A DNA stretch of 34,808 nt from Candidatus Thermoplasmatota archaeon (GTDB lineage Archaea > Thermoplasmatota > SW-10-69-26 > JACQPN01 > JAIVGT01): contig DATLFM010000071.1 in assembly GCA_035541015.1 (NCBI GenBank), forward strand, positions 1 to 34,808, in the 5' to 3' direction. The notes beneath the pieces are model-generated. The model was not told the origin of the DNA. It saw nothing but the letters and a program-made list of their open reading frames with translations, and did not search any database. The number at the start of each line of letters is the position of its first letter. The stretch's first letter is position 1. A program made the position numbers and the translations under genes. Below are positions 14,695 through 21,397 of this stretch, piece after piece.

Positions 14695-15198
14695 ATGGGC
14701 ACGCTCGGGAAGCTGATGGCCAAGCAGAAGGACGATCTCACGGTGGTGGGCGTCGTTCCGGGCAAGCCCGTGGACGTTTATCCGGAGCTTCTCGACTTCG
14801 AGCGCTGGCCGGCGTGGTTCTCCGGCGTCGCGTCGGTCGAGGTGCTCGAGCGCAAATCCGAGGGGGTGGGGACGCGCCTGCGCGTGCGGTTCGACGACGG
14901 CCACCACGCCGAGTTCACGCTCTCCTACGCCGTCGAGCCCAGCGTGTTCAGCTTGAGCCTCGTCACGGGCGCGCAGAACCGCCTCGGCGGCATCGCGACG
15001 CTCCTGTTCGACGTCGCGCTCAACCACCACCCGCGGGACCACCCGGAGTCGCGCGAGACGGAGGTCCGCATCCGCGCCATGTGGTCGTTCCCCAAGGAGG
15101 TCAAGCTCTCGATGTTCCAGCGCTGGCCCGCGCGCACGCTGCGAAGGTCCTTCGCGCAGGCGCTTTCGAACCTCGCCGCCAAGCGCCGCGGCGCTTGA
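14695..15198 (+). CDS. SRPBCC (START/polyketide cyclase-like) family protein
   Basis: The 167-aa product shows the helix-grip pattern of the SRPBCC superfamily: 'GKPVDVYPELLDFERWPAWFSGVASVEVLER...GVGTRLRVRFDDGHHAEFTLSYAVEP', then a variable loop, then a long amphipathic C-terminal helix (TLRRSFAQALSNLAAKRR). The early 'v...p.lldfe.wP.wf.gv..vevle' segment is typical of the polyketide cyclase/dehydrase-like Polyketide_cyc2 group. Such proteins bind hydrophobic ligands; the ligand is unknown. ATG 14695 lies 26 nt after a TATA-like island and is taken as a leaderless start. Confidence 0.8.
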   Translation: MGTLGKLMAKQKDDLTVVGVVPGKPVDVYPELLDFERWPAWFSGVASVEVLERKSEGVGTRLRVRFDDGHHAEFTLSYAVEPSVFSLSLVTGAQNRLGGIATLLFDVALNHHPRDHPESRETEVRIRAMWSFPKEVKLSMFQRWPARTLRRSFAQALSNLAAKRRGA

Positions 15199-15201
15199 TC
15201 C

Positions 15202-15993
15202 TCACCCGTACATCGGCATCGCGTCCCGCAGCGCGGGCGCAGAGAGGCGTTCGAGCTCGCGCTGCGCGGATTCCTGAAGGCTGCGGACCCGGGATTCGAC
15301 GTCGGCCACCTCGCGCTCCAGGCGCGCGAAGTCGAGCGGCAGGCCGCCCAGGATCTCCGAGACGGCCTGCGTGAGGGCGGGGACGGAGCGCGCGTCGTCG
15401 AGCGGCTCGCGAAGCTCGGCGAAGAGGCCGACGACCTCGGCGCCCGCGAACCGGCTCTCGGTGAGCAGCACGGCCGGGATGCCGGAGAGGAGGCCTTCGC
15501 GGACCTCCTGAAGGCCGGCCGACATCGCGCGCTCGCGGGCCTCCGAGCCGCGCGCGGCAAACCACAATGGCGGAGGTCCTCCGTCGGCGCTCGGATCGGC
15601 GTGGCCGGCAAGCGCGTCGATCGCGACGATCGCGCGCATGCGTCGATCCACGGACCAGTCGAGGAGGGCGTGCGCGACCGCTCGGCAGACCGCGGCGGGG
15701 AGCGGGATCTCGCTCCGGGCGACGGCGACGCGATCGTCCACGCTCGCGTGGATGCGAAGCGGGAAGCGCGGGCGCCCGTCGTGCACGAGGGCCACAGGCG
15801 GGAACCCCTCCGAGTCGACGACGGCGATCTGGTCCATGCGCAGGCTGTCGAGCAGGAAGTCCGTGACGACCGAGTTGCCCATGCCGACGTGGGGCACGCT
15901 CACGACAAGCGTGCATCCGGTGAGGTCCGGCCGCTTGTACTCGCGCACGGCGACCGGCAACGTGGCGGGCGGGCGTGCGGAGTTCGGTGGCAT
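15202..15993 (-). CDS. PAC2 family protein (proteasome assembly chaperone-like)
   Basis: The 263-aa product belongs to the archaeal/bacterial PAC2 (COG1938/2047) group: 'LTGCTLVVSVPHVGMGNSVVTDFLLDSLRMDQIAVVDSEGFPPVALVHDGRPRFPLRIHAS' matches the family's 'g.G..g......l...l.' opening, and 'MSAGLQEVREGLLSGIPAVLLTES' fits the later 'G..g.ll......gi....ll.e'. A C-terminal helix of about 45 residues (DFARLEREVADVESRVRSLQESAQRELERL) is predicted coiled coil, as in many family members. Eukaryotic PAC2 assembles the 20S proteasome; archaeal function is not established. The frame is open upstream to 16185, but ATG 15993 starts the conserved part. It is convergent with the SRPBCC gene (3-nt gap). Confidence 0.85.
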   Translation of the reverse strand: MPPNSARPPATLPVAVREYKRPDLTGCTLVVSVPHVGMGNSVVTDFLLDSLRMDQIAVVDSEGFPPVALVHDGRPRFPLRIHASVDDRVAVARSEIPLPAAVCRAVAHALLDWSVDRRMRAIVAIDALAGHADPSADGGPPPLWFAARGSEARERAMSAGLQEVREGLLSGIPAVLLTESRFAGAEVVGLFAELREPLDDARSVPALTQAVSEILGGLPLDFARLEREVADVESRVRSLQESAQRELERLSAPALRDAMPMYG

Positions 15994-16092
15994 GCCGGAG
16001 GTTGGCGCGCGGCGTCGGTTTGTGCTTGGGGGGACGAACGTGGCGGATCGGCCCCCTGCGCGGCCCCCGATCAAACGGCCGGGCGGGGGAAC

Positions 16093-16119
16093 TGTCACCC
16101 GATACCTCGAATTGTCACC
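16093..16119 (+). repeat. Direct repeat TGTCACC x2, possible operator
   Basis: TGTCACC occurs at 16093-16099 and 16113-16119, exactly 20 nt apart (about two helical turns), in the 218-bp gap between the divergent PAC2 and secreted-protein genes. The regular spacing on one face of the helix suggests a tandem regulator site, but no regulator is identified. Confidence 0.3.
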
Positions 16120-16211
16120 GGCGTGAGTTGCATCCGAAAGTCCCCGGCGGGCGGGAGTCCAAACCCGAACTTCCGTCACATACATCCTCCCGAAGCGACG
16201 GAAGGCTTGCC

Positions 16212-16934
16212 GTGCGCCGCCTCACGATGACCCTTGCGCTTGCCCTGCTCGTCCTCGTCCCCGTCGCGCTGGCCGGAGGAAGCCCCGTCCGGACGCAGTC
16301 GGCGACGGTCGTCGAGGGCCACACGGTCCTCGCCGACATCGTCCGGCAATCGACCGTCTCCTTTGCCGCCGTCGCCGGCACGGCCGAGGTCCGCACGACC
16401 GTCCGCGGCGTTCTGTGGTTCAACGACGAGGAGCTGTTCCCCGGCGTGACGCTCTCGCGCGAGGCGCAGGGCAACTTCGTGCTTGCCACGGAGGCCGGCG
16501 ACGACGATCCGCGGCGGCATCTGCAGCGCGCGCGGTACGTCGAGAGCTACGCGTTTGTCGATCCAAACGCCCAGTCGTGGATCGTGGACCGCTACGAGTA
16601 CGACGGCTGCGGGGTCGCGGTCGCGCTCGTCTCCGCAAGCGTGGGCTGCGGGACCGAGCCCATCTTCGTCGTGGCCGTGGGCCCCGACGCCTTCGATCCC
16701 ACGCTGTCGCGCCGGTACAACTTCGTGAACCTCGTGCGCCTGGACGCGCTCGACGCGGTGCGGGCCAACGGTCAGCGGCATCCCGACCCGTTCAACGGCC
16801 CGCCCACGGGCGACAGCCACCCGCCGGACGTCGCAGCGCACAACCACGACACGGCGAAGGTCGACCTCTGGTTCTCGCGCGAACGGCCGCCGGAGCCCGC
16901 GGTGCGCCGGTTCCTGTTCGTGGATACGGCTTAG
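16212..16934 (+). CDS. Secreted protein of unknown function
   Basis: The 240-aa product (GTG 16212; ATG 16227 alternative) has an RR-containing n-region and hydrophobic core (MTLALALLVLVPVALA) ending AGG, a good signal peptide. The mature domain is about 215 residues with beta-strand segments ('TVSFAAVAGTAEVRTTVRGVLWF', 'SWIVDRYEYDGCGVAVALVSASVGC', 'EPIFVVAVGPDAFDP') and a Cys pair that could form a disulphide. It ends with a His/Asp/Pro-rich loop and VRRFLFVDTA. No TM anchor or family motif is recognised. It follows a possible operator repeat and may be co-transcribed with the PAS gene 24 nt downstream. Confidence 0.65.
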   Translation: MRRLTMTLALALLVLVPVALAGGSPVRTQSATVVEGHTVLADIVRQSTVSFAAVAGTAEVRTTVRGVLWFNDEELFPGVTLSREAQGNFVLATEAGDDDPRRHLQRARYVESYAFVDPNAQSWIVDRYEYDGCGVAVALVSASVGCGTEPIFVVAVGPDAFDPTLSRRYNFVNLVRLDALDAVRANGQRHPDPFNGPPTGDSHPPDVAAHNHDTAKVDLWFSRERPPEPAVRRFLFVDTA

Positions 16935-16958
16935 CGCGGCTCGCCGCGTGTCCGTGAT

Positions 16959-17819
16959 TTGCCCACAGACACTCGCTTTTCCCACGCGACGGGTGTCCTC
17001 GCTGGGGCGAGGTTCTTGCCGCTCGGAGCGTCCACGGAGGCAATCGAGACGGTCACCGGATTGCGTCCGCAGGCCCTGCTGCGCGAGATCCCGATCCCCT
17101 TTTGCATCCTGGGCGGCGAGGAGCTCCGCCTTGTGTACGCGAACGTGGCGTTCGAACGGACCTTCCGTGGGCCCGTCGTTGCGGGATTGGCCGTCGCCGA
17201 CGTCCTTTCGACTCCCGTGGTCGTGGCCCTGCGCGATCTCGTGCTGCGGGTCCGGACCCAGGGGTACGGCGAGGCGCTTGAGGTCTGGACGCCCACGGGG
17301 CGCTTCGATTTCCTGGCCACCGCCCTTGCCGAGCCCCCGGGCGCCGTCGCCGTCGTCGCTCGCGAGGCCGAGGCGCATGCCGCCGCGCAGGAGCGCCTGA
17401 GCGGCGAGCTTGCCGCCGAGCGCGCCAAGGTGGCGACGAGCTACGCCGAGCGCGCCCTCGTGGAGGCGGCGATCGAGGCCGTGGGGGCGCTGCTTTGCGT
17501 CGTGAACGCCGACGGGCGGATCGTCGAAGCAAACTCCGCCTGGCGAGTGCACCTCGGTCACAAGCCTTCGTCGCTTGCGGGCCGGCGGCTCCTCGACGTC
17601 GTGGTGCCGCAAAGTCAATCGGCCGCGCAGGAGATCGTCGACGGCGCGCTCACGGGCCGCTCGGGACGCTGCGCGGCCACCTTCCGTCACGCCGACCAGC
17701 GCGCCGTGGCCATCGCGTTGCATGCGGTCGCCGATCCCCGGCCGGGCCCGCCCCGCGCGTTGCTCGTTGGGCAGGCGATCGAGGCCGCCAGCCTTCACGC
17801 GGCCGATCCGACCTCGTAG
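16959..17819 (+). CDS. Double-PAS sensor protein without output domain
   Basis: The 286-aa product contains two PAS-like domains: about residues 40-130 ('LREIPIPFCILGGEELRLVYANVAFERTFRG') and about 170-275 ('AVGALLCVVNADGRIVEANSAWRVHLGHKPSSLAGRRLLDVV'). A helical Ala/Glu-rich linker (ARAEAHAAAQERLSGELAAERAKV) joins them, as in signalling coiled coils. The second is a canonical PAS with 'd..G.i..aN.a......G......l.g'. There is no histidine kinase, GGDEF or DNA-binding domain, so it is either a sensing subunit or acts through partner proteins. The first codon is TTG at 16959; no ATG or GTG precedes PAS1 in this frame, so the start is uncertain. Confidence 0.7.
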   Translation: MPTDTRFSHATGVLAGARFLPLGASTEAIETVTGLRPQALLREIPIPFCILGGEELRLVYANVAFERTFRGPVVAGLAVADVLSTPVVVALRDLVLRVRTQGYGEALEVWTPTGRFDFLATALAEPPGAVAVVAREAEAHAAAQERLSGELAAERAKVATSYAERALVEAAIEAVGALLCVVNADGRIVEANSAWRVHLGHKPSSLAGRRLLDVVVPQSQSAAQEIVDGALTGRSGRCAATFRHADQRAVAIALHAVADPRPGPPRALLVGQAIEAASLHAADPTS

Positions 17820-17850
17820 AATTGCCCCGCCTGGATCGGTCTCTTCGGCA

Positions 17851-17868
17851 TAGCCCCGCCTGGATTCG
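17851..17868 (-). repeat. 18-nt duplicate of the tRNA-Gln 3' end
   Basis: These 18 bases are identical to 18113-18130, which cover the 3' acceptor strand and T-arm 3' half of the tRNA-Gln gene plus one flanking base. A shorter, diverged copy (GCCCCGCCTGGAT) sits at 17824-17836. None of the rest of the tRNA is present. Such 3'-end copies are typical of integrase attachment sites or decayed tRNA duplications. The 262-bp interval between copies contains hairpins only. Confidence 0.8.
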
Positions 17869-18104
17869 CAGCGTCTCGCTGCGCTCGACGCTTCCTCCGG
17901 TTCGGTGCCCGCCGCCTCGCGGCGACCGAACCGTCGGACTTCGCGGAACCGCTTCGCGGTTCCGCTTCGCCGTCGGCCGCTGCGCGTCCGCCGGCTTCGC
18001 GGAATCGCCTTGCTCGGCCTTTGGCCTCGCGTCGGCGATCCCGCTCGTCGAATCCTGGCGGGGAACCCCACAATCGCCGCGGCCATCGGCTGTGGCCGAT
18101 GGCC
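17867..18104 (-). other. Cluster of five strong hairpins downstream of tRNA-Gln (possible structured RNA or repeat)
   Basis: No protein gene is supported here. In order on the + strand: CGCAGCG/CGCTGCG (17867-17883, 3-nt loop); a 9-bp stem CGGTTCGGT/ACCGAACCG (17898-17933) enclosing CGCCGC/GCGGCG; CGGAACCGC/GCGGTTCCG (17944-17964, perfect 9 bp); an 11-bp stem with one mismatch (about 17999-18043) enclosing GGCC/GGCC; and GGCCATCGGC/GCCGATGGCC (18081-18104, perfect 10 bp). The single mismatch in the fourth stem becomes G-U if transcribed from the minus strand, the tRNA strand. The region lies directly 3' of the tRNA. Confidence 0.65.
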
Positions 18105-18113
18105 GAAGGAAGT

Positions 18114-18185
18114 AGCCCCGCCTGGATTCGAACCAGGGTCAAGAGATCCAGAGTCTCCTATGATTGGCCGCTACACCACGGGGCT
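18114..18185 (-). tRNA. tRNA-Gln (anticodon CTG)
   Basis: The 72-nt minus-strand sequence folds as a complete tRNA. The acceptor stem is AGCCCCG with CGGGGCT; the D-arm contains GTAGCGGCC; the anticodon stem GGAGA/TCTCT flanks the loop CTCTGGA with anticodon CTG (decodes CAG, Gln); the T-arm is CCTGG-TTCGAAT-CCAGG. CCA is not encoded, and there is no intron. A TATA-like island (18214-18223) lies about 33 nt upstream of the 5' end. Its 3' end is copied at 17851-17868. Confidence 0.95.
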
Positions 18186-18213
18186 GGTGCGGCGCGAATA
18201 CCGCCGACCGCCC

Positions 18214-18223
18214 TTTAAATATT
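18214..18223. promoter_or_regulatory. TATA island between tRNA-Gln and DJ-1/PfpI gene
   Basis: TTTAAATATT is the only AT-rich box in the 88-bp gap between the divergent tRNA and the DJ-1 gene. It is about 33 nt from the tRNA 5' end and about 56 nt from ATG 18274, so it could serve both directions. Confidence 0.55.
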
Positions 18224-18273
18224 GCGGGCACAGGCTCAAGCCCGCGCGCCCGGATGCGGATGCGGGTGTCGGC

Positions 18274-18819
18274 ATGCCGGGCAAGCTTCTGGGCAAGCAG
18301 GTCCTGATGGTGATCGCGCCGGAGAACTTCCGCGACGAGGAGTACGCCGAGCCGCGGCGGATTCTCGAGCGCGAGGGCGCGGTCGTCAAGGTCGCTTCGA
18401 CCAAAGTCGTGCAGGCGACAGGCATGCTTGGCCTCAAGGTGAACGTTGGGAGCAGCCTGGAGGGACTGAAGGTCCAGGACTACGACGCCGTCGTCGTCGT
18501 GGGCGGAAGCGGCAGCCCGCGACACCTTTGGACCTCGCAGACGCTCCACGGGCTCGTGCGCGAGGCCGACCGCTTGGGAAAGGTCGTCGCCGCCATCTGC
18601 CTGTCGCCGGCCGTCCTCGCAAAGGCGGGACTTTTGGCGGGCAAGAAGGCCACGGTCTACGACGGCGAAGGCGCGATGGACGAGCTGCGGCGTGGCGGAG
18701 CCACCCTGGCCTCCGACGTGCTCGTGCGCGACGGGCGCATCATCACCGCCAGCGGGCCGGAAGCGGCCGCGGCCTTCGGAGATGCCCTCGTCGAAGCGCT
18801 CACGGCGACGCCGAAGTAG
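18274..18819 (+). CDS. DJ-1/PfpI family protein
   Basis: The 181-aa product fits the family in length and motifs: an N-terminal strand with the conserved Glu (VLMVIAPENFRDEEY, E about residue 17), 'DYDAVVVVGGSGSPRHLW', and the nucleophile elbow VAAICLSPAVLAKAGLL with the reactive Cys. The usual His after that Cys (CHG in PfpI/DJ-1 proteases and glyoxalases) is replaced by Leu-Ser, so a Cys-His dyad must come from elsewhere or be absent. Family activities include deglycase/glyoxalase and chaperone roles; none can be assigned. It is divergent from tRNA-Gln. Confidence 0.9.
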   Translation: MPGKLLGKQVLMVIAPENFRDEEYAEPRRILEREGAVVKVASTKVVQATGMLGLKVNVGSSLEGLKVQDYDAVVVVGGSGSPRHLWTSQTLHGLVREADRLGKVVAAICLSPAVLAKAGLLAGKKATVYDGEGAMDELRRGGATLASDVLVRDGRIITASGPEAAAAFGDALVEALTATPK

Positions 18820-18849
18820 CCGCGCGAGGGCCGATTCAAAGCGAAACCC

Positions 18850-18857
18850 GTTTTAGC
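18850..18857 (+). promoter_or_regulatory. TATA-like box of the H1-like gene
   Basis: GTTTTAGC is centred about 27 nt before GTG 18880 and 29 nt before ATG 18883, consistent with a leaderless mRNA. Confidence 0.45.
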
Positions 18858-18882
18858 GGCGAGGCTGTACCCTCGCGCGGTG

Positions 18883-19221
18883 ATGGCTCTGGCCGCCGAT
18901 CCCGTCGTTCCGAAGAAAGTGGAAGAAACGCCTGCGCCCGCGCCGACGACCGTGACTCCCGAGCCGTCGGCGCTGGACCGCATCACGGACCTGCTCACGC
19001 CGCCCGTTCCCGCGCCTCCGGCCGGCCCCGAGCCCGGATTTGTCATGGAGCCCGCCCGCGCCAAGGCCAAGAAGGCCAAGAAGAAGCTCAAGAAGAGTGC
19101 CAGCAAGAAGAGGGGTACGAAAATGGCGAAGAAAAAGACCATGCGCAAGGGCGCAGCCCGCAAGAAGACCGCGAAGAAGAAGACCGCCAAGAAGAAAGGC
19201 GGCGCGAAGAAGCGCCGATAG
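18883..19221 (+). CDS. Lysine-rich histone H1-like protein
   Basis: The 112-aa product has two halves. Residues 1-60 are Pro/Glu/Thr-rich and contain a short helix (ALDRITDLLTPPV). Residues 60-112 are almost entirely Lys, Ala, Arg, Thr and Gly with repeats such as KKTAKKKTAKKK and end AKKRR. This looks like the C-terminal tail of histone H1 and bacterial Hc1-type DNA-compacting proteins. DNA or RNA binding by charge is likely, but there is no globular domain. ATG 18883 follows GTG 18880. An internal ATG (19123) would give a 32-aa basic peptide. The gene ends 25 nt before a hairpin-plus-T terminator. Confidence 0.75.
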   Translation: MALAADPVVPKKVEETPAPAPTTVTPEPSALDRITDLLTPPVPAPPAGPEPGFVMEPARAKAKKAKKKLKKSASKKRGTKMAKKKTMRKGAARKKTAKKKTAKKKGGAKKRR

Positions 19222-19245
19222 ATTCGACAACGGGAAGGGGCCAGG

Positions 19246-19276
19246 CGGGGGCCGCGACGGCCCCCGTCCACTTTTT
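19246..19276 (+). terminator. Hairpin plus T-run terminator after the H1-like gene
   Basis: An 8-bp GC stem (CGGGGGCC/GGCCCCCG, loop GCGAC) is followed by TCCACTTTTT. This is the clearest intrinsic-type terminator in the window. It separates the H1-like gene from the membrane protein gene at 19320. Confidence 0.65.
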
Positions 19277-19319
19277 CGCCCCCGAAAGCTAGAGGTCACC
19301 CCGCGGCGCTCCCGGGCGC

Positions 19320-19853
19320 ATGCGCGCGACCCGCGGGGCCTTGGCGGCGTCTGCCATCCTGTTCACGGCCGTCTCCTCGGTGCTGGGCCTTGGCGGTCGC
19401 GTTGCCCTCTCCGGCAACCCCGGCCTTGTCCCCGAGATCGTCTTCCGCGTCTGGACGGCAAGCCTGGCCGCCGACGCGATCTTCATCCTCGGGAGCATGG
19501 GCACGTTCCTTCTGGCCCACCGCCTGGCCTCCTCCGGCCGCGCGATCGAGAGCATCGTGTTCTCCGGCGCGGCCACGTATGCGACCTACGTGGCGAGCTA
19601 CCTGGCGCTTCCATTCTACGCCCTGTTCCGCGCCTCCTTGCCGCCGGTCCCCGGAAGCCCGGGGGATCCCCTGGGCTTTGTGCTGCAGTGGGGCATCGTC
19701 GGCATCCTGGCGGCGGCGGTTCTGCCGTGGGCGTTCGCGCGCCAGCACGAGGGCGCTAGGCTCCCCTTCCCGCCAGGCGTTGCTCCACCGGAATCCGATC
19801 CACCTCGAGACCCCGCATGGGCTCCCCAAGACCCCGCGAGACCTCCGCAATGA
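19320..19853 (+). CDS. Integral membrane protein, unknown function
   Basis: The 177-aa product has about four hydrophobic helices ([88 protein letters not shown]) and short loops. No charged or catalytic residues stand out. The last 32 residues are Pro-rich and are read antisense to the 3' end of pdxS: the two genes overlap tail to tail by 98 bp, the longest convergent overlap seen here. Either the overlap is real or a frameshift near 19750 removed an earlier stop; a TAG in another frame lies at 19759-19761. Confidence 0.6.
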   Translation: MRATRGALAASAILFTAVSSVLGLGGRVALSGNPGLVPEIVFRVWTASLAADAIFILGSMGTFLLAHRLASSGRAIESIVFSGAATYATYVASYLALPFYALFRASLPPVPGSPGDPLGFVLQWGIVGILAAAVLPWAFARQHEGARLPFPPGVAPPESDPPRDPAWAPQDPARPPQ

Positions 19854-20763
19854 CCCTGGGCTCGTCGAAGTGCGTCACGGCCTCCACGATGGCGCGCGCC
19901 CGCGTCGCCGGATCGGACGACTTGAAGATGCCGCTGCCCACGAACACGCCGTCGTTTCCAAGCTGCATCATGAGCGCCGCGTCGGCGGGCGTCGCGATGC
20001 CGCCGGCCGCAAAGTCCACGACGGGGAGGCGGCGAAGCCTCTTCACGTCCTTGAGGATGCCGTGGAGGCCCTTGCGGACCTCCGCGAGCGTGGAGCCGCC
20101 AAAGACGATCGTCGAGGCGGTGACCTTGGCGCCGGGGTTCGCCTCGCGCGCGAGCACGGCGTAGCGGTCGGCGAAGGTCTCGGCAAGGGCGCGAAGCTGC
20201 GCGTCGCTTGCCGCGGTCGCCTGCGCGATCGCCTGGACGATGAGACGCCGGTGGCGGACGGCTTCGACGACGTTGCCGGTGCCCGCCTCGCCCTTCGTGC
20301 GGATCATGGCCGCGCCCTCGAACATGCGGCGGCTGGCCTCGCCAAGCTCGCGCGCGCCGCACACGAAGGGGACGGTGAAGGCGCGCTTGTCCACGTGGTA
20401 GTACGGGTCGGCGGGCGTGAGCACCTCGCTCTCGTCGATCATGTCCACGCCGAGCTCCTGGAGCACGCGCGCCTCGGCGAAGTGGCCGATGCGGCACTTG
20501 GCCATGACGGGGATCGTGACGGCGTCCACGATCTCGGCCACGACGCGGGTGTCGGCCATGCGTGCCACGCCTCCTTGCGCGCGAATGTCGGCCGGCACGC
20601 GCTCGAGCGCCATGACGGCCACGGCGCCTGCGTCCTCCGCGATGCCGGCCTGCTCGGGCGTGGTGACGTCCATGATGACGCCGCCCTTCTGCATCGAGGC
20701 AAAGCCGCGCTTCAAGAGGTCGCTTCCGCGGCGGAACGTGGAGAGGTCCAGGGAGACGGGCAT
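19756..20763 (-). CDS. pdxS: Pyridoxal 5'-phosphate synthase subunit PdxS
   Basis: PdxS makes PLP from ribose 5-phosphate, glyceraldehyde 3-phosphate and ammonia supplied by PdxT. The 335-aa (beta/alpha)8 protein has the family landmarks: [48 protein letters not shown] (active-site Lys), [39 protein letters not shown] and the C-terminal [16 protein letters not shown]...[10 protein letters not shown]. Its length exceeds bacterial PdxS (about 290 aa) because of an insertion around residues 185-225, as in methanogen and haloarchaeal homologues. PdxT is not in the window. An AT-rich box (20793-20799) lies about 33 nt before the ATG. Confidence 0.97.
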   Translation of the reverse strand: MPVSLDLSTFRRGSDLLKRGFASMQKGGVIMDVTTPEQAGIAEDAGAVAVMALERVPADIRAQGGVARMADTRVVAEIVDAVTIPVMAKCRIGHFAEARVLQELGVDMIDESEVLTPADPYYHVDKRAFTVPFVCGARELGEASRRMFEGAAMIRTKGEAGTGNVVEAVRHRRLIVQAIAQATAASDAQLRALAETFADRYAVLAREANPGAKVTASTIVFGGSTLAEVRKGLHGILKDVKRLRRLPVVDFAAGGIATPADAALMMQLGNDGVFVGSGIFKSSDPATRARAIVEAVTHFDEPRVIAEVSRGLGEPMRGLEVDRIPVEQRLAGRGA

Positions 20764-20918
20764 GTTTTCTCGCTTGGCAAGCCAGCGCGGCGTATTTTAG
20801 CGTTTGGCCTCCTGGGCTGGGCAATCGACCGGGACCGGCGCTTCCCGTCGTGCGATCGCGCGCGCCGATCGTACGCCCGAGCCGTAAGTTCTTGGCCGCA
20901 GGGCGCGATGCTGCGACG

Positions 20919-21392
20919 ATGGCGGACGCGGCATGGCAGCGACGGCTCCGGGAGCGCGCCATCGGCTGCCGGTTCTCCGACCACGACCTCCTCTACGACG
21001 CCGGCCTTTGGCCCGCCGTACCGCCCGAGTACAAGATCGCGGGCCTCGTGGGTCTCACCTTCCGGCTGGCCGCGCGCGCGTCGGGCGGGCACGTGTACGT
21101 GACCGCGCTCGACGTGGGCGCCGCAGCGCGCCTGGGTGCGCGGCTGGGTCTCGACCCGGCGGCCTCCGTGGCCATGGTCGACTCGCACGAACGCGTGCAC
21201 GTGGCGTTGCAACTCGAGGACGAGGGCTTGCCGGTCGACAAGGAGGAGGCGCACTCGCGCTGGGTGGACGCCGTGTGGCTCTCGCTTCGCCACCCGCGAG
21301 CCGAGGCGCTCGTGCGAGCGGGGGACTTTGGCCTCGTTGAGCACGTGGATGCCGGGTTCTGGGAGGCGCTTGTCCTTGAGACGCGAGACTGA
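20919..21392 (+). CDS. Conserved-looking protein of unknown function
   Basis: The 157-aa soluble, acidic product begins MADAAWQRRLRERAIGCRFSDHDLLYD and contains 'LWPAVPPEYKIAGLVGLTFRLAARASGGHVYVTALDVG' and a charged C-terminal half (VDSHERVHVALQLEDEGLPVDKEEAHSRWVDAVW). No signal peptide, TM helix or known motif is visible. Coding statistics (few hydrophobic clusters broken, ordinary composition) look like a real gene. The frame is open upstream to 20850, but ATG 20919 is the natural start, 30-odd nt after a weak AT-rich stretch. It is divergent from pdxS and convergent with ileS, with a 5-nt gap. Confidence 0.55.
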   Translation: MADAAWQRRLRERAIGCRFSDHDLLYDAGLWPAVPPEYKIAGLVGLTFRLAARASGGHVYVTALDVGAAARLGARLGLDPAASVAMVDSHERVHVALQLEDEGLPVDKEEAHSRWVDAVWLSLRHPRAEALVRAGDFGLVEHVDAGFWEALVLETRD

Positions 21393-21397
21393 GGGCC

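Noticed and set aside
17824-17868. Second tRNA gene suggested by the two partial tRNA 3' ends.
   Set aside because: Only the 3' acceptor/T-arm half is present; there is no D-arm, anticodon arm or 5' acceptor strand.
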